From Clytia hemisphaerica (Eukaryota; Cnidaria; Hydrozoa; Leptothecata; Clytiidae), in the NCBI GenBank assembly GCA_902728285.1, contig CACVBU010000292.1:1492256-1556255 (forward strand): a stretch of DNA of 64,000 bases. Direction: 5' to 3'. The notes beneath the pieces were generated by a model. That model worked only from the letters and a program-made list of their open reading frames with translations, was not told the DNA's origin and ran no database searches. A program made the translations under genes and the position numbers. Shown piece by piece: positions 24,974 through 37,797 of this stretch (its first letter is position 1; each line of letters opens with the position of its first letter).

Positions 24974-27900
24974 ATGGCACAATCTGGAGAAGCACCAAAG
25001 CCAAATTTTTGTCAGAGATTTAGTGCACAATGTTCTTCTTTTGGCAAGTTTCTATACAATGGAGAAACTGGGGAAGTTATGGGAAGAAGTGGAAATAGCT
25101 GGGGTAAGTGTATTTTACAGACCAGATCTATCTTTGTTTACATAACATCCCGAGAGCTTTTACGGCCCTAGAACAATAGTGGTCTGCAAAATCAAAGCGA
25201 TATGAGCGAATCTGTTCTGGTCTGTAAATTAAAATTTTGGAAATTGAGCAACACTGCTCAATAATTCTGCAAGCCTTTTCGAGCTTTCTTGCAAGATTTT
25301 TAGTATCATTAAAATGGAAAATATCAATTTTGATTTCAGCCAAAATTGGATTCTTCTATTTGGTATTCTATGGATTTTTGGCTGGATTTTTCTCTGCAAT
25401 GCTGGCTGTATTCATGACAACTATTGAAAAACCTGAAGATGGTGGTAGACCAAAGTTAACTCAATTCATTGCTAACAAACCAGGTAAATCTATTTTTGTG
25501 ATCATAAACTATTGCATACTGCAGATTTGCTACTGCTTTACAGGAGGTTCTTTACAGCTTTTGGTTTTCTAATGCCTTCTTTCTGCACTAGTAGACGAGA
25601 GAGCACAGCACCAATACAAGTATCCAAATTACAGTATAAAATCTATTTGGATTTCAAAGAAAATAATAAGTCCCCTAAAAGTATGCAATAGCTGTTTCTA
25701 TTTCTACGAGTGGCATGCTTGACTTAAAATGGATCAACTATGTAGAAATTAGTATCAAGGGTCACTAATTCTGAGGAATATAAAATATGTTTTCATGCTA
25801 TCACGCACATGTTTTTTAAAACGATTAGAAATCTATAATGATTTTAAGCAAAGTTTTGGTGCTCAAAATTACAGTGGAGTATTTAAGATAAAAACAAGAA
25901 TTATTGCTTTTCTTTGGTAAATATTGCAGAAAACAGCAGTAAAAATTGATCCATATGTAAAAATAAGCAGCAAAATTGTGTTGAACTTATACTTTTTCTA
26001 TTGTTTAAATGACGTATTGGGTGGAAAATTTTGAAAGTTCTCAGAAGACTCTCCAGTGGTGCATATCATAAATATAAAATTTCATTCATATCCCTGATAC
26101 AAAAAATTGGTTCTCAAAAGAGATGACTTATATACAGAAATATTTCAACCCCTTCTTAACCTGAAGTCAGATTGTCATTGTTTCTGCACGCACACCATGC
26201 TGAACTGAAGCTCTCAAGGGAAATGAGAGTGGTAATGGCAACATAGCGAGTGGCAAGAATTATATGAAATAAGGGTGTCTTATAAAAATCGACTTTGATC
26301 TCCAAGCTAAGAGATTCTTATTGAATTCTTGATTTTCCGCAGATAGCTATTTTTCAAGCTCCTTCATATGTTTTCTGTGTCTATGTTTTCTATCTACTCT
26401 AAACTATGATGAAAATAGCTGGTTATCCATTAAGATGAATACTTTGTCATTGAAAAAGTTCTTGTGCCTTAAAATTTATCTTTCCTTTAAAAACAGCCAA
26501 GCTCCACTTACGTGAGTGTTGTTGAAAATCATTGAAATAAAAAGCTGTCGACACTTGATAAGCTATTTGTGTTTTTTTGGATTTGCTATTTGATACTCTG
26601 CTAATTTTTGTTTGTTTGCAACTTTCTTGGGTTAGAATATTTTCACATAAAAGTAAACTTACAATATCCTCAGACTCACCCAATTTTTTCTAATTTAACT
26701 GGAAGAATTAAGTTGAATTAAGTATTTCATTTTGTTTGTAACTTAGGGAAACCCAGGGGAAAATGTCAGATTTCACTAAAATTTTGTTGAATAGTTGAAT
26801 GAAATATTTTCGCACAATGTCACTATTACAATTTCATCATGAGTTTATGGATTCAACCGTGGATGCATAATTTCATGAGCTCTTTGGGTGAAATTAGCCG
26901 TATTTTCAGGCAAATTTCAATGCCTTTTCTGCTACCGGATAATGGTGGGAGAAACTCGATCTTTGCTTGAATCTTGAAACTCAATCCTAATCTATGTACA
27001 TGAGCCATGAGAATCATGACAAAAATTTGATGACCTAGGCCCTTATTAACAGAAAAAGCCCATTCTGAGGTTAACTCTCTGTGTTTTAATTGTTCCCAAC
27101 TAATTAAACAGAGCCTGAGCTGATTATTTTGTTCTTCAAACTGAATTCAAACTCAATCTTTGAAATAAAGACGGTAGCAGCTAAAAACCCTGGAAATTTG
27201 CCTGTATTTTGTTCCAGAAATATTTGGAAAATTTGCCTTCCTTTGTGACATTTTCATTATCATCAAATGGACCTGAAACATTTTTTTGGTCTACCTCTTA
27301 AATACACTTTTTTATTTCATAGGCATCACAACACTTGGTAAGCTGAGTTTATTAGATGGATACGATGCTAACTCAACTACATCTGACTACGCAGAAGGAA
27401 TTCAAAAATACTTTGAAGGTAAAATTCTATTATCAGATAATTTCTAAAATCTTGGGATCACTTGCTAAGCTTCCTAACATCTCTGCCAAAATAATCAATT
27501 CAAAAATGAGAAATATTTTTTAGCAAAATTTAACTTTTTTCTTTTTATAAAAGCAAAAATAACTAACATTATTTACTTACAGTATTCAAAAACTTTTGGA
27601 ATGAACCCCCTCCAGGGTTTTGCCCCAGACCCCCAGCATCAGCAATGCTCTGTTTCGCTGAGCAGATTCCCTTCTGGCATATAGTAGCTCTATCTAAACT
27701 TGCGTAAAAGTCTCTGCTTGTATCTATCTCAAGATTTTTATTTATTACTATTCTATGACACAGCCCAAATCACACATTATTGATAATTGTTTTGGGCTGA
27801 AAAGGAAAGGGTGATAAAAACTGAAAGGGTAATATAAAATTTGTACCTTCACTGCTCCTGTAAATAAAACATATAATATTAATATGAATTCTTTTTTTTA

Positions 27901-30900
27901 GAAATGAAAAACAATTCACTGTACAAAGGTGAATGTCCAATTGGGCGAAACGAGACATTTGAAAAACCCTGCTATGCGCCTTCTTCAATTTACGGAGACT
28001 GTGCACCTGAAGCAGATCTTAGCACATCAATGTTTGGAGTTAAAGATGAAAAACCTTGTGTATTTATCAGAATCAATAGGGTATGAATAATTACATTAGA
28101 ATATGTTTGTCTATATTGCATATTTGACTACTAGGATCAATCTCACTGTCAACAATCAAATTAAATGTCAACAATTTTATGTTAAGGTTAATTTGACCAT
28201 AATCAATTCTTTTTTGATCCACCTCTGTGTACCCTGGTTAATCCATGTTTGTCTGTTCGTCTGTCACCAGCTTTTCTCAGGATTGACTGGTTACTTTTTT
28301 CTGTTTTTGGCACAATGGTGCAAAATGATGATTTTTAAAAAGTGAGGTCCATTCAGCATCTAGTTTATTGCATCAAAGATTTTCTACGGGAATAAAAGGA
28401 GCTTATTTTAGGCAGTGTCTTCATGCTGAGTCAAATAGATTAGAGCTATTTTTTACGCAACAATACCCTGCAAACAAGTTTACGACCAAAAGTTGTTTTG
28501 AGATGTGACCGATGTGACCTCACATTCTATTCCTTTTGTAAACAAAAAAATATAGCAAAGTTGGTTTTGAGCAAATTTACAATCAAATGTTTTTAGAAAA
28601 CTTTCTATTTATTGTAAACATAAACGTAAAAACATTCGAAAGAGTATCAGTAAAAGTACCTTTGTTTGAGGAATGTTTTTTCATTCAATGTATTTTCATT
28701 TTTTCAAAACCTTTTCTAATCTTGTCGCACTTGTTTTTACTACATCAGCATCATCAGACCTTTCAATTAAAAAAAACCTTCAATTGGAATTACTTTTCAA
28801 AGTCAAATTCTCAAGCTTTCATAAGAAGTTAAGTTTCTTTTTGCTTTGATTCCATGAAACAGTTAAAGTGCAGTAAAGTGCAGGTTGAAACTGAAATTTT
28901 TTGAAAATTGCCAATCATTTTGCTTACATATCTTAAAATCTCACATTTTTTAGGTACGCGAATGGGTTCCTGAAGAGACTGGCAAATATTTGAAATTAGA
29001 ATGTTCTGGGACTGTAAGTGTTTTATTTTAAAATTTGGTGCATGGCTACCATTCTTAATATATTTTCTTGTTTCAGCTCTACCAGGTGACCACAAAAGTC
29101 ACCCAGATAACCACGATACATTTTTTTCAAAAATACTTCTATTTTTATGAGGATAAAATTCAGTGAATTCCATGAATTCAAAGCTAAAAGAATTATTTAT
29201 TGCTTGAGATTGCTTAGAAACTAATTTGGTTTATAGTTTTTGATAAGATGAATAAATATAATCTGCAACGGGACAAAAAAGGCTAAAACTTTTGATAGAA
29301 TTTGAATGAAATGGCAGTTTTATGCTTGTTGAAAAGATAATCAGGAGGTGGAATGTTTCAAATTAGAAAAGATTTCAAAAAAAAATGAAAAAGAAGAAGA
29401 AAACCACTTTCTTGTAGGATTGACCTATGATATTCTTTTTCATATTATAGAGGGTTATCACTGTGGAAAAAAAAATTCTAAAAATATTTATGCAGTCAAA
29501 AAATAAAGTTTAAAACTACTGTCTGGTTGGCTAAAAAATGGGCTCCTGAATGTCCAGCCATGTTGGCTAAAAATATCTAAAATATAATTCTTCTCAGCCA
29601 TTTACTTAATTGTGGTTGAAATTTGCAATGGAAGGTTGTTTTTTTTTTCTTTAAAGATATCAATCAAAGCCAAAATATGAATTGATTTTCTGGCATTCTT
29701 TCATAAAATGAGAATCCTATCTTTCGACAGCTCTCTTTTTGCGTTAGTTTTTCTGAGTTTTTCTATCCGTATAGTGATGCACTGGATTGGGACACACAGC
29801 GTCCATACAGCTAGTATCTTTTAAACAAGCACTGAACCCATAGTGTCCTTCAGGGTCTCTTCCCCCCCATGCCTAGAATGAAAATTTTCCATTCCCCCCC
29901 CCCTCATTTTTCCCCACCCTGCCTCCAAAAAATTTTCTGTCCCCCCCCCCTCAAGCATAAAATTAAAAAGCTGTAATTTGATGAACTTTAACGATTATTG
30001 TTTTCCCTAAGGTAGTTCTAATTCAAGAATATATCGAAATGATGGTTGTTTTTAAACCATAATATAAATAAAACTAAGCATTATGCTATATCATCTCATA
30101 AAACCAGATGTTTTTCAATTTTGAATTGATTTTGGTGAGTCCCCCCCCCCCCCGTGCCTAGAATGAAGAGGACACTATGGATCCGCTATCTAATTCAAAT
30201 TCTATCAAAAAGTAGTCTTTTCGTCTTTGCTGCAGAATATATGAGTCTGCTAAATCGCGTGCCAGCGTGCCATGCGTGCCTTCGTGCCAACTGTCTTGGC
30301 GTGCCAGCGTGCCAACTGTCTTGGCGTGCCAGCGTGCCAACTGTCTTGGCGTGCCAACGTGCTACATGTTTTTTCTTTTATAAGCATAATGTTTATAAGC
30401 ATATGCAGGCTCAGTTTTTGGTACCTAAACAATGGCTCTATTGTTTGAGAACAAAAGATTGCTAAGCATAATGCGAGCCTGATGTAGGGGCAGACGCTTG
30501 CTTATAAAAAAAAAACATGTAGCGTGCCAACGTGTCTTGGCGTGCCAGCGTGCCTACGTGCCATCCAAATTTCGGCGTGCCATCCAAATTTCGGCGTGCC
30601 GTCCAAATTTTGGCGTGCCGTCCAAATTTTGGCGTGCCAACCAAGTTTTGGCGCGCCATCCAAGTTTTGGCGCGCCAACCAAATTTTGGCGTGCCATCCT
30701 TATTCCGGCGTGCCATCCGAGTTTTGGCGTGCGAACCAAATTCCGCATGCCATCCAAGTTTTGACGTGACAACCAAATTCCGGCATGCCATCCAAGTTTT
30801 GGCGTGACAACCAAATTTTGCGTACTTTTTTAAATTTCTTTATTTTCCATGAAACATTAATTGTTATACTACGGTCTCTTACACGGGTTAAAGTACGGCA

Positions 30901-32697
30901 AGTGAGGGGAAAAAGAAAAAGAAAAAGTCAAGAAAAATGATGACTTCTGAAAATTACTTTAGCCCTTGGACAACCATTTAACTAAGCTCCTTATTTTTGG
31001 CTACAGCTCCTGACTACTTGATTTAAAAAGGCAAAAACGGTAACCGTAAACTCAAAAGCTTTTTGGCTATTTTGAAGTTTTAGGTTTTCAAAAAAAAAAA
31101 TTCCAGAAAAAATGAAAAGCTTTTTCAATTTTTTAGAACAGTAGCGTAGACAGGGGTGAAGAAAGATCTGCGTACAAGAGTAGATTTTAGCGACAAAGCA
31201 CTTACCTATTCGTGACATAAAAACATCAACCCCCCCCCAATATGGACCTCCTAAAAAATACCACATGTTTAATTAACTGTGATATTCATTGTTACTAAAA
31301 AAGGTAACACATGGTAACAGGGAGTAACGAGGTGATAGGTGAAGAATGGTGGCTCTTAGGCGTGAAGAATTTAAGAATACACTCTTTTTATAAGCATAAC
31401 GTTTATAAGCCTACTTAGGTTCAAATTCGGTAAAAAAAAGCATAACGCTAAGTATCTAAACATACATTATATATAAAGCTTAAAATGAGATTTTGCTTTG
31501 TCAAGAAAATGACAGGTAGACTACTGCCTTTCGCGTGGAAGAAGCACGTGTATCTCCTTCAAAACTTTTAAAGTTATGTAATGCTCTGTTCATATAAAAA
31601 TAAAAATAATAAAATGATAATAAAAGTACTAATATTTTCATATCTCTAAAACAGCTCTCTTGGAGCATTTAATGTTTTCATTGCATGACAATATATATCC
31701 ATTTGCACCGCCAGCATTGTTGGTGTATACACCTTTTGTGATAATGCCATTATTTACATAATTTAAGTGTCATTACATAAAATAACCTTGAAAATGCTTT
31801 CCCACTAATTTTGAGGGAGTCCATATTGGGGTCCACAATGGGGTCCATATTAAACAAGTTGTGTCATCTTCTCCCCCAAGCTTTACCGAAATTTCGGTAA
31901 AAATTCGGACGAGCACGCCGAAATTTGAATGGCACGCCAAAATTTGAATGGCACGCCAAAATTTGGATGGCACGCCAAAATTTGGATGGCACGCCAAAAT
32001 TCGGATGGCACGCCGAAATTCGGATGGCACGCCGATTCGGATGGCACGCCGAAATTCGGATGGCACGCCAAAATTCGGATGGCACGCCGAAATTCGGATG
32101 GCACGCCAAATTTGGATGGCACGCCGAAATTCGGATGGCACGCCGAAATTCGGATGGCACGCCGAAATTCGGATGGCACGCCATGGCACGCACAGCACGC
32201 TGGCACGCGTGGCACGCGATTTAGCAGGCTCAGAATATATCGAGACAGACTTTAGTAACAGGCCATTTTTCATGCCCTTTTAGCGTCCGGTCATCGGACC
32301 CTGTCCCACCTGAAATTACTAAAATTTTGGTAAAAACAGCCTTTTTAGTGGACACTGGACAATGGACACTGGCCTGCCTTTCTAAAATAAGGCCTGTGTC
32401 TGCCTGAGTAAGTTGTTATTTTAACCTTCTGAAGTAATCTATTTTTAACAGATATTTTTATTTCTTTCCGTTTAGGGATTTTCAAAGCAATGGCCTGAAG
32501 GTTTTCTCATGAACGGATTCCCATATATGGGAGGAAACTATGAATTACCTTGGGTTGCTGTTCAACTTGATGCCACTGTTAAGGGTTTGAAAGTACGATG
32601 TGAACTTAAGGGTAAAGGTATTTCAGTATCTGACAGTTTCAACACAGCTAGATCATATGGTAAGATTCAAATTACTGACGTTAGCGTAAAAAATTAA
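24974..32697 (+). CDS. ATP1B: Na+/K+-transporting ATPase subunit beta (six exons)
   Basis: This encodes the type II membrane glycoprotein that folds and delivers the P-type Na+/K+ pump alpha subunit to the plasma membrane. Exons are 24974-25103, 25340-25483, 27323-27418, 27902-28080, 28954-29013 and 32476-32697; every junction is GT-AG and the frame is kept, giving 276 aa and TAA. Start: the ATG lies in ACCATGG. Residues 1-43 are cytosolic. One membrane helix spans about 46-69, with the family-typical FYLVFYGFLAGFF. The ectodomain has exactly six cysteines (135, 147, 157, 176, 200, 245), as expected for the three conserved disulfides, and sequons at N108, N127 and N140. Near the end, LPWVAVQL matches the family LLAVQF region. 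The protein is slightly shorter than the usual 300 aa. Introns range from 236 bp to 3.46 kb; the last holds an inverted minisatellite. Family assignment is firm; isoform and H,K-ATPase distinction are not resolved. Confidence 0.93.
28230..28350 (+). repeat. Degenerate satellite copy in ATPase intron 4
   Basis: CTGTTCGTCTGTCACCAGC, CTTTTCTCAGGATTGACTGG and TTTTTGGCACAATGGTGC parallel the 9060-9150 repeat in the same order and orientation, with many changes. A short relic. Confidence 0.5.
29838..30180. mobile_element. Element with CCATAGTGTCC ends in ATPase intron 5
   Basis: CCCATAGTGTCCTTCAGGGT at the left is inverted as AAGAGGACACTATGG at the right. C-runs followed by TGCCTAGAATGAA occur at both ends. 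Confidence 0.5.
30284..30358 (+). repeat. 25-bp tandem repeat, three copies
   Basis: The unit contains GTGCCAACTGTCTTGG and GCGTGCCAGC, starting at 30284, 30309 and 30334. It forms the outer part of the left arm of the larger inverted structure. Confidence 0.75.
30365..30519. mobile_element. 155-bp TA-flanked MITE nested in the minisatellite arm
   Basis: GCTACATGTTTTTTCTTTTA then TAAGCA at the left mirrors TGCTTATA, A-run and CATGTAGC at the right, with TA on both sides (30363-30364, 30520-30521). It splits the CGTGCC-rich array, so it inserted after the array formed. A relative without clear ends lies at 31380-31450. Confidence 0.65.
30556..30821 (+). repeat. 19-bp minisatellite, left arm (about 14 units)
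   Basis: Units read GGCGTGCCATCCAAATTTC with variation at three or four positions. Decay increases towards the right end. The unit has no stop codon in any frame, which explains the overlapping open frames here; none is a gene. Confidence 0.85.
31912..32184 (-). repeat. 19-bp minisatellite, right arm in inverted orientation (about 14 units)
   Basis: Units read GAAATTCGGATGGCACGCC, the complement of the left-arm unit apart from one or two bases. Units here are more homogeneous than on the left. It ends into GCACGC-rich sequence and TGGCACGCGATTTAGCA, the inverse of the left flank TGCTAAATCGCGTGCCA. Long open frames on both strands are repeat artefacts. Confidence 0.85.
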
Positions 32698-35303
32698 TAA
32701 TATCCATCGACAACTAGTTTCATATGAAAGGACGAGGTTACAACCCGATCTTCGACAGACAAAGTGCACCTGCAAATACAATTATCGTTGATATTATTAC
32801 CGCAACGGTATTGGACGTTTGTATCGCCGCTTATCCAAGACAGTTTTTTGGATGTCAAAAATAAACAATTATTCTACTTCATACGTGTGTGTATATGTCT
32901 GCTTTTTTTACTTGTCAACAAATTGACGCAAAAATCGAAAAGGTTTTAGAATGTGAATTATTAGAGGTACTCCGTTGAATGTTGTCGAAACATTATGTAT
33001 CACCCCCTATCGCCTATGCTGTCTCCTACGTTGTACGATATTCCTGCTGCTGTATGTGGAGACGGAAGTTGCTTTCTCCTCTGGTGCTTGATATGTTTTT
33101 AGCTGTGATTTAGTTTATGACGAAATAGATAATGTTTCAAAAAGATTTTTTTTCAGTATGTTATACGTTTTATTTGCAAATACTTTTTTGTGTAGATATC
33201 ATTTTACGGTTTGTAGTATTTTTTCTGCGTAAAAGTGCACTTGTGATATTTTTTTATAACAAATTTCAATTTCGGGTACTGTGGGTGTTGGTTGGTCTTC
33301 AATCGAATGGTTTTCAACTGCCCTATATGTATTTGCAAATAGAAATTTTGATAAAAGGAAGAAATATTATAAATAGCACAACTTCAATTAATTAGGAACG
33401 TTTATATGTTAATCAAAAAAAGTTATGTATAGTCATCATAAGACATGATTTAGGTGTTACCTTTTTAACCCTTTTTCGGGTTGTTGCTGTACATGATTCT
33501 ATGAATCTTCGAGTTTTCCATCAACACTTAACGAATAGAGCAATTACTTTTGGTGCTTCTCTGGATTTAGACCATGCTAAATCATGTTTTATGGTTATGT
33601 ATATACAGTATAAAGAACAAAATATTGTTTCATGAAGGATAGTTACTTATCATTTAATAACATAGTTTTACGAGTTTTTTTTCTATATTTAGTTAGCATT
33701 CGTTTTGATTGGCTTATTTTTTATCAAGTTGCCAGGTTCGAAAGTTCTTTATTTAATAATTTTGACCTTTTTAACTCTTTCGAATTTTTAACGTGATAAA
33801 CAATGTAAACTTTTCATCATGAACTCCAGAGACTACTTTTCAATTCAACGAAGTTAAAAAAAACAACAGATGTAACCAATTTTAGTTTTTTCACCAATCC
33901 GACATTTTGAAAGAAAGATAACAATGTATCATTTGAATCTCAATCACCTTCCCCTTATAATAAACAGTTTTTAAAGTTCTTCTGTCCCAGACGGATTACC
34001 GTATCGGTAAAGTGGCTTTATCGTATCAAAATTTACCAACATTTGAAGAATATGTACTACTTTGCTGTGTAAAATTCATTTTCCTTCTCAGGCGAAGGAT
34101 CTTACTTTGACCACTATAGGACATGAGAGTAATCTGCAACATCTACAGTATGTGGCCCTCAAAACGTCTATCCAAATTGAAATCTTTCTAGTGGATTCAG
34201 AAATAGGGGAAGTTAAAAATTTTTCTTGTGAATTAAGCTTCAACATGTCTACTTCAGGCGTATAAACTTTCGCGAGGACGAAAAATCGCGAAATTCACGA
34301 CATTTACTTTCGTGAATCAAGACGTAAAATTGAATTCATGGAAAAAATGGCTTAGAGGGACAAATACGAAATATCTTAATCAAAAAGCATAACACAGACA
34401 TCAAAGTACTATCAATAAGTATGAAGGCAATGTAATGACTTAAAAAAGTCAAAATTCACTTTTCTCTTTATCTTCATCGGAGGTTAGTGGCCCCAAAACG
34501 TAGACTCAATTAAATTGTGATTGTTACCTTAAGGGAACCTTATTTGGCGGGCAGCAAGTATCCTAAAAAAATTTAATTTTGGCGGGAACTTATTTTAGCG
34601 AACAGTGAGATTTTTTTAATTTTGGCGAATGACAGCGTATATCGGTTCTATTTTGCCTTATTTTGAGCAGTTTTTATGGGTTAATTTCCAATCTTGTTTG
34701 AGTTTGACTTCTGATGGTTTTAGTCCAAAAAAAAAAAGGAATTTTCGAGACAATTTTTGAAAAAACAAGAAAGAAGAAAATTAGCCATGTTAAAAATGAA
34801 ATTAAAAATTTTTCTTTTTTCGGACTCAAGAGAAAAGTGTCAGGTTTTAAAGTACCAACATGGCTCATTAAGGGAAAACCTTCGTTTTGGGGGCCATATA
34901 CTGTAAATCTCTACAAACATTCGTAAAATTCGAACAAGACAAAGAGCGGACAGTTTTTTGTACGAAATGGCTATTTCTTAAACAGATCAAAGTTCCATTG
35001 AACAAATTGCTTAAGACCGGTCTCCACTTGCGCTCGCTGCAATCGCACTTTTTGGTTTCAATCCTTTTTGCTTGGAAATCAACCGTTACGTTCAGATCGC
35101 GCCAATGAAATTGCTTTTTCTTTTGACCAATAGCGTGGTAGCTTTGCTCGAAAAATTGATTACCTTACATTTTGTGAGTTTTGTTTCAATCAAAATGATT
35201 TTGCGGGTATGACATTTCCAAATTCCATTAATACCACTTGCTCTCGAAGCAGTGCTTGATCATAGGTAAATACCATTATGCCTATTCATAAATCATTTTA
35301 AGT
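32698..35303. other. Intergenic DNA downstream of ATPase beta
   Basis: Probably begins with the 3' UTR; an AATAAA near 32859 is a candidate signal, about 165 bases past the stop. Beyond this, only short T-rich frames and TTTGGCGGGAA-type repeat fragments (34540-34630) were seen. Confidence 0.45.
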
Positions 35304-36096
35304 ACCTGGTGTGTAACAAATAAGTTACTCTCTTTGATTTAATATTGCAGGCAGTAGCAGAAAGATTTTTCAAAGATTGTTTCGGAATCATTCAGAGGAT
35401 AGGAAAGCCTAACTTAAAATTTGGCGTATTACTTTTTAATTTCACACTTCATTGGTTCAAAAGTTATGTTCAAAAACCTAAAATGTAAATTTTAAAAAAT
35501 GACAAAAAAGGCTGAGAAACGACAATGTCTTGCTCCTTGTAATACTCTTTATGTTTTCTTTATCTCTATTGTTATTTTTTTACTTCTGTTTTCCCTTGGG
35601 CATAAACAAGATGCCAAATGCTTCAAACCCCACAAAATGTTCAACATCTTCCCAAGAGTTTCCAAAAGTTTTTCTGTGTGTGCATCATTGTTGAGAAAGG
35701 TGGCGAAGGTGAAAGTTTTGAGAAAAATTTAAAAAAATGTTTGAACTGTTGCAGCTCATCTCGATTCACAGATGATGTAGTGTATTTACAGGGATGCATA
35801 ATTTTGTAAATAAGTGCTTTTTACATAATGAAAATACATTTCCTGATGCATAAAATCGTTTTGTGCCTCTCTTTATTACATACAATCAATTTAATACTCT
35901 CATTTTTTGTCTTTTTCTGTCATTTTTTAAAATTGATATTTTACGTTTTTGAACTAATGAAGTAAAATTAAAAAGTAATACACCAAATTTTAAGTTAGGC
36001 TTTCCTCTGAATAATTCCAAAATAATCTTTGAAAAATCTTTTCTACTGGCTACAATATCAAATCAAAGAGGGTAACTTATTTGTGGCACACCCGGT
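35304..36096. mobile_element. Element with ~200-bp imperfect terminal inverted repeats
   Basis: ACCTGGTGTGTAACAAATAA at the left opposes TTATTTGTGGCACACCCGGT at the right. The similarity continues inward through AAAGCCTAACTTAAAATTTG and GGCGTATTACTTTTTAATTT to about 35520 and 35905. The ~390-bp interior has no transposase signature. Confidence 0.6.
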
Positions 36097-36184
36097 AGCA
36101 ACGATTGCCTCGTTTTGAAACCATTACACCAATTATCTTTCAAAAATTATCGAAAATGAAGAAGTTTTGAAGAAGTCCTTTTCA

Positions 36185-36430
36185 TTATTTGGATGTCAGA
36201 AGATTCCGTTCCATTCCGAAACGAAACGGTTCCGAAGCAAGTGTGAACGTCAAAAAAGAAGACGTCACAAAGCAAAACAGATCGAAACGGTTTCGCTCCA
36301 CTTTTTTCATCGGAACGGAACTGCTCTGTTTTATCGCTCCGAAACATTCCGAAACCAATATGAACACACTCGATCCGTAACGAAAATCATACCGGAGCGA
36401 AACGGAACGGTAACGTGTGAACATGGTCAC
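36185..36430. repeat. Repeat rich in CCGAAACGAAACGG motifs
   Basis: TTCCGAAACGAAACGGTTCC occurs near the left, and CGGAGCGAAACGGAACGG then GTGTGAACATG near the right, with GTGTGAACGTC just inside the left end. Probably a decayed mobile element; borders are uncertain. Confidence 0.35.
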
Positions 36431-37047
36431 AGAGGCCACTTTTCCGGAAATATTTGAGGTATTCTAGTACTAAAATGTTTTTGGATAATAAAGAAGAGAG
36501 CAAAAGATAGATAGAAAAATTCTACAACAGCACTGTATTTATTATAAAACAACAAAGAGGAAGAGTACAAAACAAAATATTCGCAATTTACAATTTAGTA
36601 TAATAAAAAGCAAGATTTTTCATCATTTCAATCCATCATCCAAAGAAAGGGAACATCTACCAATAATCCTTTCATAAGATTGTTTTTATTGTGCATTATA
36701 TCCCCACTATATCAAAATAAACTTTGACAATAAGTTCATGCTAGATTTTCAATAAAAATCTTCTTGAAAGACCTGGATAGTTTAGTTTCACTTCCAAAAT
36801 ACAGATGGTTCTCTTTGATTCGATTAGTACCAAGAATTAATTTTCTTCGAATCGACACATGAGATCCTGCAACATGTCAATGTGATTCATACTATCCTGC
36901 ACCAAAATTAGACAATTCCATTATATATCCAAACAAAGGGGTTGGACGAACATCTCCAGGGGGTAATTCGAGCTTAAATTCCAGGGGGTGTAAATTGTGT
37001 TATTTTTTCATTTTCCCAGGTGGGTAAACATTATTTTAAAATAATTG

Positions 37048-37744
37048 CGCATTATGTTTGGTGTAAACAAATTTGCTCCAATTAGTCATCATTTCAAAGA
37101 ATTGGGCGCACTTAATATTTATCAATTAAATATCTTGCAAACAATTTCTTTTATGGGTAGTGTCAAAACCAAGACTTGCCCAAAAGCGTTTTTAACCCAA
37201 TTCCCGACAATATCACACAAATATCAAACAAGATATTCAAAGAATGCTTTTAAAATACAGGACGCGAAATTAGCCGTAAAAAGGTTTGCAATCAAATACC
37301 GGGGTCCATTCATGTGGAATAATGTTCTTAGCAAAGAACTCAAAAAATCCTGCACAGAAAAATCATCCAAATTAGGTTTCAATAAATCACTAAAAATATA
37401 TAATGAATCTTGACATTGAGAAATATTTTTAATACTATCGTAAAAACTCGAAATGTCTCTTTTTTTACAAATAATTTTATCTTCTACTTCTTTCTCTTTT
37501 TATTATTATATAAACTATATTACATTTATACTTTTTTCACTACTTAGTCTGTAAATAAACAAACTTCGCTTCAAGGGGTTAGGTGAAAAGACAGTAATGT
37601 CTTCTTCTTACTCCTGCGAATGTTTTTTTAGTTTAGGAAAGATTTTTACTTTATCATCAATATTAGCAAAATTACGTTGTACTATTTTTAGATCTTTTTA
37701 TCATTGCAAATACTATGCTACAAAAAAAAAAAAAAAAAAAAAAA
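37048..37744 (+). mobile_element. 3' end of a CR1/RTE-like non-LTR retrotransposon
   Basis: The open frame 37048-37413 encodes about 120 residues typical of the extreme C-terminus of LINE reverse-transcriptase proteins: FKELGALNIYQLNILQTISF, then TRYSKNAF and YRGPFMWNNV. The stop is followed by about 300 bases of 3' sequence with an AATAAA near 37552, and by 23 consecutive A residues at 37722-37744, which may be its tail. The catalytic reverse-transcriptase core is absent, so this is a 5'-truncated, inactive copy. It sits between the tail-to-tail ATPase and ASCC1 genes. Confidence 0.6.
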
Positions 37745-37797
37745 TTATATGCCAGTTTGTCCAAAATCATTAAGTGTGAAAATAAATTTTCCAAGGT

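Noticed and set aside
30498..30814. Overlapping repeat-peptide frames on both strands of the left minisatellite arm
   Set aside because: Same artefact of a stop-free 19-bp repeat inside an intron.
31773..32283. Long open frames (up to 166 codons) on both strands, seemingly encoding SACHPNFGVPSEFRRAI-type repeats
   Set aside because: The 19-bp unit has no stop codon in any frame, so all frames stay open by construction and cycle through the same peptide every 57 bases. No start context, splice or composition support.
37722..37744. A23 run as the ASCC1 polyadenylation tail of a processed copy
   Set aside because: ASCC1 here has introns and lies on the other strand; the run fits a LINE tail or simple repeat on the plus strand.
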